Shown: one piece after another, positions 21,083-33,299 of the stretch
Numbering within the stretch: the stretch's first letter is position 1
Layout of the letters: each line of letters begins with the position of its first letter
From: Panagrolaimus kolymaensis
Lineage: Eukaryota; Nematoda; Chromadorea; Rhabditida; Panagrolaimidae
Length of the DNA: 64,000 nucleotides
Assembly: GCA_028622995.1 (NCBI GenBank)
Contig: JAJQJQ010000058.1
Span: 620,001-684,000, forward strand
Direction of reading: 5' to 3'
The notes under the pieces: model-generated
The model's database searches: none
What the model saw: the letters and a program-made list of their open reading frames with translations, nothing else
Told to the model about the DNA's origin: nothing
Made by a program: the position numbers and the translations under genes

Positions 21083-21991
21083 TTATTCCTTTTTTCTTAG
21101 CATAATTGTTGTATCTTCAATATCATGTAAAACTTTGATGGAATTCTTAGTAAAAAGAGATTTTAAATCATAAAAATTAAAAGATGGAGAATTATGTTTC
21201 AAATTTAAGCTGAAAATGGAATATTAATGCATTACGTTAAAAAACTTGAGAAAATACACTTACAATAATTTATCAAGCTTTGTTTCTAAATCATTTATAA
21301 AATTAATAAAATCTTCAATGCGGCAGGGAGAACGAATGCCTCCTAGAAAAACCAATTCTTTTAATTCAGGTTTTATCAATTTCTTCAAATCATTTAGATG
21401 CATTACAGTATCCATAATTCTAAGTTTTTTAATACCATCAAAATTAATAGGAAGGTTATCAATCATTTGGCTCGAAATAGGAAAATTTTCACGAGACAAA
21501 ATGTCAATTTTATTCATAACTTTAATTTTTTCTTTGATTGCGGGTAATAAAACTCTGCGGTTTTTATTACAATATTCATTTTCTTTGCAAAAACATTTGA
21601 CTGAGAAACGAATACGAGGTGCATTTCGAATAAAAAATACATCAGCTTTATCAACGATGTGAAAGTGCCTTGAAAGGTTTCGGGTTTCGGAATTAATTGA
21701 AGCAAAAGTTTTGAGTGTTTGTGGATCGCAAATTTCAGCAAACCGGCGTTGACAAACATATGGAAGCGTTGGGAAATTAAATTTCCTTACATATTTTCGT
21801 TTCATTTCCTTCAAATCAGATGGGATAGGTGCATTCGTTTTTGAAGCACTACGGAGTCTCATTTTTATTGATAAACTGTCTAATTCATTTGCATCTAGTT
21901 TTCGTTTTTTAGAATCGACTTCAAAAGTCTCTTTAGTAGTTGGCTGCATTCGCTTGAAATTTTTTGAAACTATCGTTTTCGTTTCAACCAT
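21083..21991 (-). CDS. F-box-like protein, copy D
   Basis: The start ATG is at 21991-21989. The layout is as in copies B and C: basic tail (KRKLDANELDSLSIKMRLRS), FNFPTLPYVCQRRFAEICDP, TFASINSETRNLSRHFHIVD, a cysteine region CFCKENEYCNKNR, LPINFDGIKKLRIMDTVMHL and DLKKLIKPELKELVF. The donor GTAAGT near 21263 joins exon 2 (acceptor TTTTCAG near 21210). The last exon reads LNLKHNSPSFNFYDLKSLF and ends TAA at 21085-21083. Intact. It is the last gene before the repeat array. Confidence 0.68.
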
Positions 21992-22417
21992 ATTTAAAGC
22001 AATGATTAAACTAAAAAACTATAAATAAACTTCTTTTAATAAAGCAATTCCCATTACATAGAAATCCAACGGGGTGCTTCCCAAGCCAATCCAACTGAAA
22101 GGATTATATATTTATATGTTCTAGCACCATTATTAAAGGTTAAAAATCATTATTTCACGGCTTTCAACCTAATGAGATGATAATAGTCGATTTTTTACGG
22201 TTTTTTGACTAAAACTTTTTTTCCAACTAATGCTTTAACTATGAAATTTACTTACAACAAATTGCATATATTGACGAACAAGATTTTCCTTTTGAATTGT
22301 TAATAAGTAAGCTATAAATAGAGGAAATTTTCCATGAACAACTTTTTTGGAGTGTAAAAATTTTTTCAAAACTTTCGTTGAAAATTTTTTTGCAACCTGC
22401 ATTTTTCCTTCCCTTGC

Positions 22418-22482
22418 ATGTGTGACGCAATGGTGAAAGGCGGTGGATTTGCGAATGGAAAAAAGTTCGATTCCTTGGAGAT
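22418..22482 (+). ncRNA. tRNA-like module, class 1 (representative)
   Basis: Reads GTGTGACGCAATGG, AAAGGCGGTGGATTTGCGAA, then AAGTTCGATTCCTTGG. The AGGCGGTGGATTTG part closely follows tRNA-Ser (AGGCGATGGACTTG). A T run follows soon in most copies. Others: 25569-25630, 29949-30014, 35465-35530, 39137-39203. It is more degenerate at the A-box than class 3. Confidence 0.6.
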
Positions 22483-22963
22483 GATAAAAAAATTTGATTA
22501 TGTTTATTTATAAAATGGAAGGGAATATTATTAAAATATTATTAAATAATTTTTGGGTATCATAAATATTCATAATTATGGAGAAATTTGCATAAAATGT
22601 GGATTTTTATACTTTTTTGAATGCAAATAATTATGAATCGTTTGTGAATCATTTTTAACGGGGAATTAAACAATATTTGGGATGTTTAATTATGCAAATT
22701 TGTCATAAAAAATTTGCATAATTTATTAATTTTGAGGATTTTACTTTTGCGTGAATCTAAGATCTAAGGGAATAAAGTTTAACAAAACCCGATAAAGCCG
22801 TAAAACTTATAAAATTTTTTAAATGGATCAAATAAAAATGAGTGTTGAATCTTTTTGGATTTGTAGGTTGGATCTCCCCAGTTACCATTTAATGGATCTT
22901 TTGGTGAATTATCATGGATCCTTGGATCATTAATAAGGAAAGCAGGATCACTTATACCACATC

Positions 22964-22991
22964 AAGGGGCGCGAAGCGCCCCTTTTTTTAA
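22964..22991 (+). terminator. Hairpin plus T run at unit end (representative)
   Basis: Stem AAGGGGCGC / GCGCCCCTT with loop GAA and seven Ts. It occurs in 19 of 20 units just before TTTGGTATCAAA. The shape is that of a stem-loop terminator. A T run alone ends Pol III transcription. Helitron-like 3' hairpins look similar. Function not shown. Confidence 0.55.
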
Positions 22992-23094
22992 AATATTTCT
23001 TTTGTCAAGCTTGGTATCAAATTAAAGGGAATTTTCTTTTATTCTTATGGCATATTTTATTGTTATGGTATACCTATCTAATGTTAATTGACCC

Positions 23095-24074
23095 GTGGAT
23101 CCACTGGTTCCCCAGTACACATAAAAAAAGAGGGGTGCTTCCCTTCCCTTTCCAGATGAATGCCTAACATATTTATATGTTTTAGCACCATTATTAAGTG
23201 CTTAAAATCATTATTTCCGGGCTTTCAACCTTTACATTAGTTAATAACGTGTTTTTTCATGTTTTTTGACTAAAACTTTTTCCCCAACTTAAGGTTTAAC
23301 TATCAAAATCGGAGGTCTGGGATGGGAACATATATCGAATAGGATTCTCCTAATGAATTTTTAAAATACTGCTATAAAATAGAGCGTTTGGCATTCCCAC
23401 AACTTTTTTGGAGCGTAAAAATTTTTCAAAACTTTTGTTGAAAATTTTTTTCGCAACCTGCAAATTTTTTTCAAAGCAAAGGGAAGCAAATTTCTCTCAT
23501 CCTCTGCCATACAATTTTGAATCATTTTTCTTTTTCGTCGAATTTTACTAGAAAAGCTTTGAAAATGTTTAGCATCAATTTCAAAATTTTATTAGCATTT
23601 TTTTATACGAATTATCGTCTCCTTTTTAAATAAAACATTTATCCCCTATTTTTTTGAAATCATTTTTTTGAGATTAAACCAAATATTTTTTAAACAAATA
23701 TTTACCCAAATTTTGAATTACCAATTCTCTTGAAAAAATTTGTTTGTATTTAAAAAGTTTTACAAATACCTTCAAAGATATACAAAACCCGGTAAAGCCA
23801 TGAAGCTTATGAATTTTTTAAGTGGATCAATTAAAAATGAGTGGAATCTTTTTCTATTTGTATGTTGGATCTCCATGTTAGCATTTAATGGATCTTTAGG
23901 TGAATTATCATGGATACTTGGATCCTTTATAAAGAGTATTTGACCATTAAAAACCACTTCAAGTGGATCGAAGCGCCCCTTTTTTTATTGTAATATTGCA
24001 TATTTGGTATCAAAATAAAGGGAATTTAATCTTTTTATATATCTTTAATTATTTATTAACCCCCATTTACATTT
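23095..24074 (+). repeat. Array unit 2 (class 1 head, alternative module)
   Basis: The head starts CCCCAGTACAC. The central module is the non-tRNA type (about 23455-23535, with TCTCTCATCCTCTGCCATAC). The hairpin at 23961-23982 has AAGTGG on the left but CCCCTT on the right, a G-U-tolerant mismatch form. Confidence 0.8.
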
Positions 24075-25175
24075 GTGGATCCACTGGTTCCAAAGTACAC
24101 AAGAAAACAAAGCCATGCCTCCCTTCCCTATTTTTTTAGTTAGTTTAACTTTTTATGTTTTCTAATCATATTAATAAGCATTAAAAATGATTATTTCATG
24201 GCTTTCAACCCTTTAATTAGTTAATAACTCATTTTTCATGTTTTTTCACTGTTTTTTGACTAAAACTTTTTTTCCATGATATTGTTTAACTATGAAACTT
24301 CAACTTGGACGTTTTCATATAATAATGAATCTGATTTTCCTTTTAGTTTGTTAATTTATAAGCTATAAATAGAGGAAATGGTACGAGCAATACCTTTTTT
24401 GGAGTGTAAAAATTTTTTCAAAACTTTCAGCAAAAAAATTTTTCGCAACCTGCATTTTTTTTCAAAGGAAGGGGAAGGAAATTTTTCTCTCATGCTCTGC
24501 CATACAATTTTGAATCATTTTTTGTTTCCATTATTTTTTACTACAAAAAGCTTCCCAAATTTTTAGAATAAATTTCAAAATTTTATTAGCATATTTTTTA
24601 TCCAAATTATCGACTCCTTTTTTTAAATAATGCATTTTCCCCAATTTTTTTGAGATCCTATTTTTCAGTAAACCAAATATTTTTTTCACCAAATCTTTAT
24701 CTAAATTTTGAATTAGCAATTCTCTTGAAAGAATTTGTTTATTTTTAAAAATTTTATGCTTACCTTCAAAGTTCTACAAAACCCCATAAAGCCATGAAAC
24801 TTATGAATTTTTTTAAGTGGATCATTTAAAAATGATTGGTCTCTTTTTGAGGGTTCAGAAGAATGTTATTTATGAATACTATTGGTGGAATATTGAGAAA
24901 GCATGCGTGGATTTTGTTTCCTTTAGGAAGAATTTTGTATAGTTTGAGCTCGATAAATTATGAACAATAAGGTGGATCACTGAGAAGCAAATAAATTATT
25001 GGTTTATTTTTATAACAACTTCTATAGCATTAGTATGTTGGATCTCGCCTATTACCATTTAATGGATCTTTTGGTGAATTATCATGGATCCTTGGATCAT
25101 TAAGAAAGAGAAGAAAAAGGGAATTTTAACTAATTTCAAATCATGTAGCATACCTATTCTAATGTAAATTGACCC
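24075..25175 (+). repeat. Array unit 3 (class 1 variant head, alternative module, hairpin lost)
   Basis: The head reads CAAAGTACAC with GCCATGCC. The alternative module is near 24440-24515. It is the only unit without the terminal hairpin: the expected place near 25110 reads straight from GGATCATTAAG into an A/G-rich tract. Confidence 0.75.
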
Positions 25176-26226
25176 GTGGATCCACTGGTTCCCCAGTACA
25201 CATAAAAAAAGAGGGGTGCTTCCCTTCCTACTTTTTTCAACTGTTATATCTTTTTATGTTTTCTAACCATATTAATAAGGGTTAAAAATGATTATTATTG
25301 GGCTTTTTATATACTAATTAGTTAATAGTCGATTTTTCATGATTTTTCGCTGTTTTTTGACTAAAACTTTTTTTCCAACTAATGCTTTAACTATGAAAAT
25401 GTGAGGTTGAGACCTTTGACATGTAACGAATTTGATTTTCCTTATGAAATGTTAACTAAAGCATCTGGGAATTTCTATAAAGTCCGAGAAATATTTTTTT
25501 GTACTGTAAAAAGAGTGTTCAAACTTTTGATGAAAAATTTTTTGCAACATGCATTTTTTCATCCCTTGCATGTGTGACGCAATGGTGGAAGGCGGTGGAT
25601 TTGCGCATCGAAAAAGTTCGAATCCTTGGAAGTAATAAAATTTTATGAATATTTTTAACTATAAAATTAAGGGGAATATTATTAAAATATTATTAAATAA
25701 TTTTTGGGTATCTTAAATATTCATAATTATGGAGAAATTTACATAAAATGTCGATTTTTATACTTTTTTGAATGCAAATAATTATGAATCGTCTGTGTAT
25801 CGTTTTAAACGGAGAATTAATAATTTTTGGTATCTTTAATTATGCAAATTTAACATATAAATTTGCATAATTAATTAATTTTGAGGAAAATGCTTTTACT
25901 TTTGTGTGAATCTAAGGGAATAAAGTTTAACAAAACCCGATAAAGCCATAAAGCTTATAAAAATTTTTAAGTGGATCAAATAAAAATGAGCGTTGAATCT
26001 TTTTGCATTAGTATGTTGGATCTTCATGTTAGCATTTAATGGATCTTTTGGTGGATTATCATGGATACTTGGATCCTTTATAAAGAGTATTTGACCATTA
26101 AAAACCACTTCAAGTGGATCGAAGCGCCACTTTTTTTATTGCCATATTGCATATTTGGTATCAAAATAAAGGGAATTTTAATTAATTTCATATCATGTAG
26201 CATATATATCTAATGTAAATTGACCC
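25176..26226 (+). repeat. Array unit 4 (class 1 head, tRNA-like class 1)
   Basis: tRNA-like module at 25569-25630. The hairpin at 26112-26132 shows the compensated pair AAGTGG / CCACTT instead of AAGGGG / CCCCTT. Confidence 0.8.
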
Positions 26227-27365
26227 GTGGATCCACTGGTTCCCCAGTACACATAAAAAAAGAGGGGTGCTTCCCTTCCCTATTTTTTTAGCAAGTTTAT
26301 ATTTTTATGTTTTCTAATCATATTAATAAGCATTAAAAATCATTATTATTGTGCTTTTTATATACTAATTAGTTAATAACTCATTTTTCATGTTTTTTCA
26401 CTGTATTTTGACTAAAACTTTTTTTCCATGATATTGTTTAACTATGAAACTCGAACTCGACGTATTTCAATATATATCGAATTTGTTTTTCCTTTTCGAT
26501 TGTTGATTTATAAGCTATAAATAGTTTAAATGGTCCACGAACTCCATTTTTTTGATGTAATTTTTTTTTCAAAACTTTCAGCAAAAAAAATTTTCGCAAC
26601 CTGCTAATTTTTTTCAAAGGAAAGGGAATCAAATTTCTCTCATCCTCTGCCATACAATTTTGAATCATTTTTCTTTTCCGTCGTATTTTACTAGAAAAGC
26701 TTTGAAAATGTTTAACATCAATTTCAAAAATTTTAATAACATTTTTTATCGAAATTATCGTCACCTTTTTTATTTTTTGAAAAACTTTTGAGTAAACCAA
26801 ATATTTTTTCAACAAATCTTTACCCAAATTTTTCATTTTTAGCAATTCTCTTGAAAGAATTTGTTTGTTTTTAAAAAGTTTTACATATATATACAAAATT
26901 TTACAAAACCCGATAAAGCCATGAAGCTTATGAAATTTTTTAAGTGGATCAATTAAATAGTATTTGTGTATCTTTTTTAAAGTTTAAAAGGATTTTATTT
27001 ATGGATATTGGTGGATTTTTCTATCTTTTTGGAAGATTTTTGTATAGTTTTGGGATGATAAATTAAAACAATAAGGTGGATCTTGAGAGACAACTAAGTT
27101 ATGGGGTTATTTTTATAACCATTATCATAGCATTAGTATGTTGGATCTCCCCAGTTACCATTTAATGGATCCTTTTGGTGAATTATCATGGATCCTTGGA
27201 TCATTAATAAGGAGAGCAGGATCACTTATGCCATATCAAGGGGCGCGAAGCGCCCCTTTTTTTTATCTTTCTTTTGTCGTGTTTGATATCAAATTAAAGG
27301 GAATTTTATTTATTGTTATGGCATATTTTATTGTTATGGTATACCTATCTAATGTTAATTGACCC
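26227..27365 (+). repeat. Array unit 5 (class 1 head, alternative module)
   Basis: Alternative module near 26597-26670. Canonical hairpin at 27238-27258 with T8. It lacks the GGGAATATTAT block that follows tRNA-like modules. Confidence 0.8.
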
Positions 27366-27756
27366 GTGGATCCACTGGTTCCTCTAAACACAGAAAAATT
27401 TATGGGAGGTTCCCATCCTATTAAAGTGGTTAGTAACTATCTTAAAACTAATAATATATCATTATTTAATGCTATTTATCATAATATCTTGGCTTTTTAA
27501 CAATTAATTAGCATAATTTAAAGTTTTTCGCGAAAATCTCAGTTTTTTGACTAAAACTTTTTTTCCATCCAATGGTTTAACTATGAACTTTTGTAACGAC
27601 ATGTAAAAATATATATGGAATTTGATTTTCCTTGCCGTTTTTCCAATAAAGCCTCTGGGTATTTCAAAATCTTCTGCACAAAATTATTTTAAGGTCCAAT
27701 TTTTTTTTTCAAAAAATCAATGAAAATTTTTTGCAACATGCATTTTCTCTTCCTTT

Positions 27757-27824
27757 GTCGCATTTGCTCAGTGGTGGAAGGCGGTGAACTTGCGAATGGA
27801 TGAAAGTTCGAAACCTCTGCGATG
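27757..27824 (+). ncRNA. tRNA-like module, class 2 (representative)
   Basis: Reads GTCGCATTTGCTCAGTGG, then AAGGCGGTGAACTTGCGAA, then AGTTCGAAACC. TCGCA near the start can pair with TGCGA at the end, giving a short acceptor-like stem. A T7 run, a Pol III stop, begins about 12 bases later. Other class 2 copies: 32127-32194, 33697-33764, 37720-37790, 44140-44210. The B-box has two differences from consensus. Confidence 0.6.
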
Positions 27825-29036
27825 TAAATAATTTTTTTGAATTTCTTTAACTATAAAATGGAGGGGAATATTATAATTAATTATAAAAATAATTTTTGGG
27901 TATATTTGGTTAATAAATATAAGGATAATTATGGAAAATTAGCATATTTTTTATATTTTTGACCCCAAACAATTATAAAACAATGGAAATTATTTTTAAA
28001 AGGGTTTTAAATAAATTTTTGCATATTTATTTATGCAAAATATCGAAAATTTTGCATAATTATTTTTGTTTTACTTATAAAATGGTGGATAAATTTGGAT
28101 ATTCAAGTGAATTAAGGTTGATATTAGAGGAGTTTAGGTGGATATTTGAGAAAGTTTGTGTGGATTATCTCTCATGTTTTGGTGAATTTTTAATGGATCT
28201 TTTAACTGTTTTTGGTCTATTTTTATGGATCTTTTGGTGGATATTAGAAGAGCTACGGGTGGATATTTGACAAAGGTTGATCGATCTTTTGTTTTATTGA
28301 TCTTTTGGGAAATGGATGTTTGGATGGATGTTTGGATGGATCTTTATATACCTTTTGGTGGATTATGATGGATCCTCGGGTGGATTTTTTATGGATTTTT
28401 GGGTGGATTTTTATCGATCTTTGAGTGGATTTTAAAAGATTTTTGGATGGATTTCAATGGTTTGGGTGGACTTTAATAGATCTTTTTATTGTATTTGGTG
28501 GATTTTAATGGACATTTGAAGAGCTTCAGGGTCCACGGGTGGAGAATCTTGGATCTTTTGGTTGATCGATCTTTGGGGTAATGTATCTTTGGTTGATCGA
28601 TCTTTGGGTGGATGGAACTTTTGGTGGATTTTCGATGGTTTTTGTGTTTATGGATTTTGGGTTTATGGATCTGTGAGTGGATTTTTATGGATTTTTACCG
28701 TTCTTTGAGTGGATTTAGAAAAATTCTTGGATTGATTTTGAATGATCCACGGGTTGATTTTTATGGATCTTCGGGTGGGTTATGATAGATCCTTCCGCGG
28801 AATTTGAATGATCCTTGAGTGAATTTCCATGGATCTTTCAACTGTTTTCGGTGGATTTTCGTGGATATTTTGGTGGATATTAGGAGAGCTTCGGGTGGAT
28901 ATTTGACTAAGGTTGATCGATCTTTTGGTTGATCGATCTTAGGGTGGATGTATCTTTAGGTGGATTTTTATGGATCTCTTTACTGTTTTGGGTGTATTTC
29001 TCGGGATCCTTAAATGGATGGATCCTTAAGTGGATG

Positions 29037-29444
29037 GATCTTTGGGTTGATGGATCTTTGGGTTGATGGATCTTTGGGTTGATGGATCTTTGGGTTGATG
29101 GATCTTTGGGTTGATGGATCTTTGGGTTGATGGATCTTTGGGTTGATGGATCTTTGGGTTGATGGATCTTTGGGTTGATGGATCTTTGGGTTGATGGATC
29201 TTTGGGTTGATGGATCTTTGGGTTGATGGATCTTTGGGTTGATGGATCTTTGGGTTGATGGATCTTTGGGTTGATGGATCTTTGGGTTGATGGATCTTTG
29301 GGTTGATGGATCTTTGGGTTGATGGATCTTTGGGTTGATGGATCTTTGGGTTGATGGATCTTTGGGTTGATGGATCTTTGGGTTGATGGATCTTTGGGTT
29401 GATGGATCTTGGGGTTGATGGATCTTTGGGTTGATGGAACAAAT
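29037..29444 (+). repeat. 16-bp minisatellite, about 25 copies
   Basis: Almost perfect tandem copies of GATGGATCTTTGGGTT, with a single variant near 29410 (CTTGGGGTT). Because 16 is not a multiple of 3 and no frame meets a stop, the minus strand is open in all frames (QPKDPSTQRSINPKIH repeats). I regard that as an artefact, not a gene. Confidence 0.9.
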
Positions 29445-29552
29445 TCGTCACTTCAAGGGGCGCGAAGCGCCCCTTTCATTCTTTTACTATAGATGTTTGG
29501 TATCAAAATGAAGTGCTCATTCTCCTTTATCTATGTGCCTATATTAATATAC

Positions 29553-30604
29553 GTGGATCCCGTGTCACTGGTTCCCCAGTACACATAAAAAAAGAGGGGT
29601 GCTTCCCTTCCTACTTTTTTCAACTGTAATATCTTTTTATGTTTTCTAATCATATTAATAAGTATTAAAAATGATTATTATTGGGCTTTCAACCCTTTAA
29701 TTAGTTAATAACTCATTTTTCATGATTTTTCACTGTATTTTGACTAAAACTTTTTTTCCAACTAATGCTTTAACTATGAAACTCCGTCATTGAGAGGTTT
29801 AGCCTATGTAGTATTTGATTTTCCTTTTGAAATGTTAATTAAAAGATCCGGGAATTTCAGGATTTTCCAGCAAAGCTTTTTTTGAAGTGTAAAAATTGTG
29901 TTCAAACTTTTGATGAAAATTTTTTTGCAACATGCATTTTTCCTTCCCTTGCATGTGTGACGCAATGGTGGAAGGCGGTGGATTTGCGAATGGAAAAAAG
30001 TTCGATTCCTTGGAGGTGATAAAAATTTTTTGAATATGTTTATTTATGAAATGGAAGGGAATATTATTAAAATAATTTATGCAAATTAATGGGTATTATA
30101 AAAAAACATAATTATCAGAAAATTTGCATAAATGTCGATTTTTATTTTTTTTTAATGCAATTAATTATGAATCTTTTGTTTGAATCATTAAAAATGGGGA
30201 AATAGTAATTTTTTAGATTTTTAAATATGAAAATTTATCATGAAATTTGCATAATTAATTAATATTGAGAATTATACTTTTGCGTGAATCTAAGGGAATA
30301 AAGTTTAACAAAACTCGATAAAGCCATAAAGCTTATAAAAATTTTTAAGTGGATCAAAAAAAAAAGAGCGTTGAATCTTTTTGCATTAGTATGTTGGATC
30401 CCCATGTTAGCATTTAATGGATCTTTTGGTGAATTATCATGGATACTTGGATCCTTTATAAAGAGTATTTGACCATTAAAAACCACTTCAAGTGGATCGA
30501 AGCGCCACTTTTTTTATTGTCATATTGCATATTTGGTATCAAAATAAAGGGAATTTTAATTAATTTCATATCATGTAGCATATATATCTAATGTAAATTG
30601 ACCC
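29553..30604 (+). repeat. Array unit 7 (class 1 head, tRNA-like class 1)
   Basis: tRNA-like module at 29949-30014. The hairpin at 30490-30510 is again the compensated AAGTGG / CCACTT form, like unit 4. Confidence 0.8.
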
Positions 30605-31737
30605 GTGGATCCACTGGTTCCCCAGTACACAATAAAAAAGAGCCATGCCTCCCTTCCCTTTCCAGTCGGTTAGTATATACTTTTATATGTTCTAGCACCA
30701 TTAATAAGTGCTTAAAATCATTATTTCCGGGCTTTCAACCCTTTAATTAGTTAATAACTCATTTTTCATTATTTTTCACGGTTTTTTGACTAAAACTTTT
30801 TTTCCATGATATTGTTTAACTATGAAACTTAAACTTGGACGTTTTCATATAATAATGAATCTGATTTTCCTTTTAGTTTGTTAATTTATAAGCTATAAAT
30901 AGAGGAAATGGTACGAGCAATACCTTTTTTGTAGTGTAAAAATTTTTTCAAAACTTTCAGCAAAAAAAATTTTAGCAACCTGCAAATTTTTTTCAAAGGA
31001 AAGGGAAGCAAATTTCTCTCATCCTCTGCCATACAATTTTGAATCATTTTTCTTTTCCGTCGTATTTTACTAGAAAAGCTTTGAAAATGTTTAGCATCAA
31101 TTTTAAAATTTTGAATAACATTTTTTTATCCAAATTAACGACTCATTTTTTAAATAAACAATTTTCCCCTATTTTTTGTAATCCTTTTTTTGAGAGCAAA
31201 CCAAATATTTTTTTCACTAAATCTTTACCCAAATTTTGAATTAACAATTCTCTTGAAAGAATTTGTTTGTTTTTAAAAAGTTTTACAAATACCTTCAAAA
31301 TTCTACAAAACCCGATAAAGCCATGAAGCTTATGAAATTTTTTAAGTGGATCAATTAAATACTATTTGTGTATCTTTTTTAAAGTTTAAAAGGATTTTAT
31401 TTATGGATATTGGTGGATTTTCTCTGCTTTTTGGAAGATTTTCGTATAGTTTTGGGATGATAAATTAAGAACAATAAGGTGGATCTTTGAGAGGCAAATA
31501 CGTAATCGGTTTTACTTTAATAACCATTTTTAAAATCTGCCCTTTTACCATTTAATGGATCTATTGGTGGATTATCATGGATCCTTGGATCATTATGAAA
31601 AATGGGTGGATCACTAATACCATATCAAGGGGCGCGAAGCGCCCCTTTTTTTTATATTTTTTTTTATGTCGCGTTTCCTATCAAATCATGGAATTTTATT
31701 TATTGTTATGGCATACCTATTTAATGTAAATTGACCC
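30605..31737 (+). repeat. Array unit 8 (class 1 head, alternative module)
   Basis: The head combines CCCCAGTACAC with GCCATGCC. Alternative module near 30975-31050. Canonical hairpin at 31627-31647 with T8. Confidence 0.8.
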
Positions 31738-33299
31738 GTGGATCCACTGGTTCCTCTAAACACAGAAAAATTAATGGGAGGTTCCCATCCTATTAAAGTG
31801 GTTAGTAACTATCTTAAAACTAATTATATATCCATTATCTATGGTATTTATCATAATTTTCGGGCTTTTTAATATTCAAATATACTGAAAAGTGTTTTTT
31901 AACGATTTTTGCGGTATTTTGACTAAAACTTTTTTTCCAACCAATCAAGTAACTATGAACTTTTGTAACGACATGTAAAAATATAAATGGAATCCGATTT
32001 TCCTTTTAGTTTTTTAATAAAAGCCTCTGGGTATTTCAAAATCTTCTGCACAAAATTATTTTAAGGTCCAATTTTTTTTTCTCAAAATCGATGAAAATTT
32101 TTTGCAACATGCATTTTCCCTTCCTTTGTCGCATTTGCTCAGTGGTGGAAGGCGGTGAACTTGCGAATGGAAGAAAGTTCGAAACACAGGAGATGAAAAT
32201 TATTTTTTTGACTATGTTTATTTATCAAATGGAGGGGAATATTATAATTAATTATAAAAATAATTTTTGGGTATATTTGGTTACTAAATATATGGATAAT
32301 TATGGAAAATTAGCATATTTTTTATATTTTTGACCCCAAACAATTATAAAACAATGGAAATTATTTTTAAAAGGGTTTTAAATAAATTTTTGCATATTTA
32401 TTTATGCAAAATATCGAAAATTTTGCATAATTATTTTTGTTTTACTTATAAAATGGTGGATAAATTTGGATATTCAAGTGAATTAAGGTTGATATTAGAG
32501 GAGTTTAGGTGGATATTTGAGAAAGTTTGTGTGGATTATCTCTCATGTTTTGGTGAATTTTTAATGGATCTTTTAACTGTTTTTGGTCTATTTTTATGGA
32601 TCTTTTGGTGGATAGATGATGAGCTTCGGGTGGATATTTTAATAAGATTAGATTATGATGGATCCACGGGTGGATGATCTTGGATCTTTTGGTTGATCGA
32701 TTTTTGGGTGAATAATTAAGGATGTTAGGATGGATTTCCATAGATCTTTAGATGGATTTTAGGGGAACGTGGCATAATTTTATATGGATCTTCGGGTGGA
32801 TATTCGATGATGGTTGATCTTTTGGGTGGATTTCTGGGTATTCTTGGGTTGATGGATCTTTGGGTGGATGGATCTTTTGGTGGATTATGAAAGATCTTCG
32901 AGTGGATTCCATGGATCTTTTTTAACTGTTTAGGGTTGATTTTCATGGAGCTTTTAACTATATTGGGTGGAATTTTTAGGATCTTTGAGGATCTTTGGGT
33001 GGATATTGAAGAAGGTTTTGGTGGATTTAGAAGAATTTTTGGATGGATATTTAAATGGATCATTGGGTGGATTATTATGGATCTCATGGTGGATTTTGAA
33101 TGATCTATGAGTGGATGGATCCTTGGGTGGATTTCCACGGATCTTTGGGTTGATGGATCTTTGGGTGGATGGATCATAGTCACCACTACAAGGAGCGCGA
33201 AGCGCCCCTTTTTTCATTCTCCTTTGTGTAAGTTTGGTATCAAAATGTTCGTCCCAACCTCCTCTATTAAAATTTATATCTTTTTTTATATACACATTT
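31738..33299 (+). repeat. Array unit 9 (class 2 head, tRNA-like class 2)
   Basis: tRNA-like module at 32127-32194, T7 soon after. A TGGATC-rich part covers about 32450-33180 without a perfect minisatellite. The hairpin at 33190-33210 has one mismatch (GGAGCGC / GCGCCCC). Confidence 0.8.

Larger units (their letters stand above)
22055..23094 (+). repeat. Array unit 1 (incomplete head, tRNA-like class 1)
   Basis: The boundary sequence is missing at the left; only the GGGGTGCTTCCC part of a class 1 head is present. The tRNA-like module is at 22418-22482. The hairpin GGGGCGCGAAGCGCCCC with T7 is at 22964-22991. Confidence 0.8.
27366..29552 (+). repeat. Array unit 6 (class 2 head, tRNA-like class 2, long minisatellite)
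   Basis: The longest unit. The head CCTCTAAACACAG is followed by a small hairpin ATGGGA-GGT-TCCCAT. tRNA-like module at 27757-27824 with T7 twelve bases later. A TGGATC-rich stretch covers about 28080-29035, then about 25 copies of the 16-mer GATGGATCTTTGGGTT. Hairpin at 29455-29475. It is near-identical to unit 19. Confidence 0.85.

Noticed and set aside
23740..24719. Short frames in array units 2-3 (for example near 23772-23957, recurring at 25896 and 30259)
   Set aside because: They recur only because the unit tail recurs; frames are short and interrupted in other units.
26438..26896. 152-residue lysine/phenylalanine-rich frame and relatives at 41179 and 43036
   Set aside because: These come from the A/T-rich alternative module of the array; frames differ between units and break in most, as expected for non-coding sequence.
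27959..28270. 103-residue frame identical at 44345-44656 and partly at 32330-32677
   Set aside because: Identity reflects near-identical array units; the frame covers AT-rich body and TGGATC repeats, uses a non-ATG start, and is not kept in other units.
29026..29451. Long repetitive protein frame (QPKDPSTQRSINPKIH repeats) on the minus strand, and its copy at 45400-45681
   Set aside because: It comes from a 16-bp minisatellite with no stop in any minus-strand frame; length changes by whole 16-mers would shift frame, and it has no conserved start or promoter.
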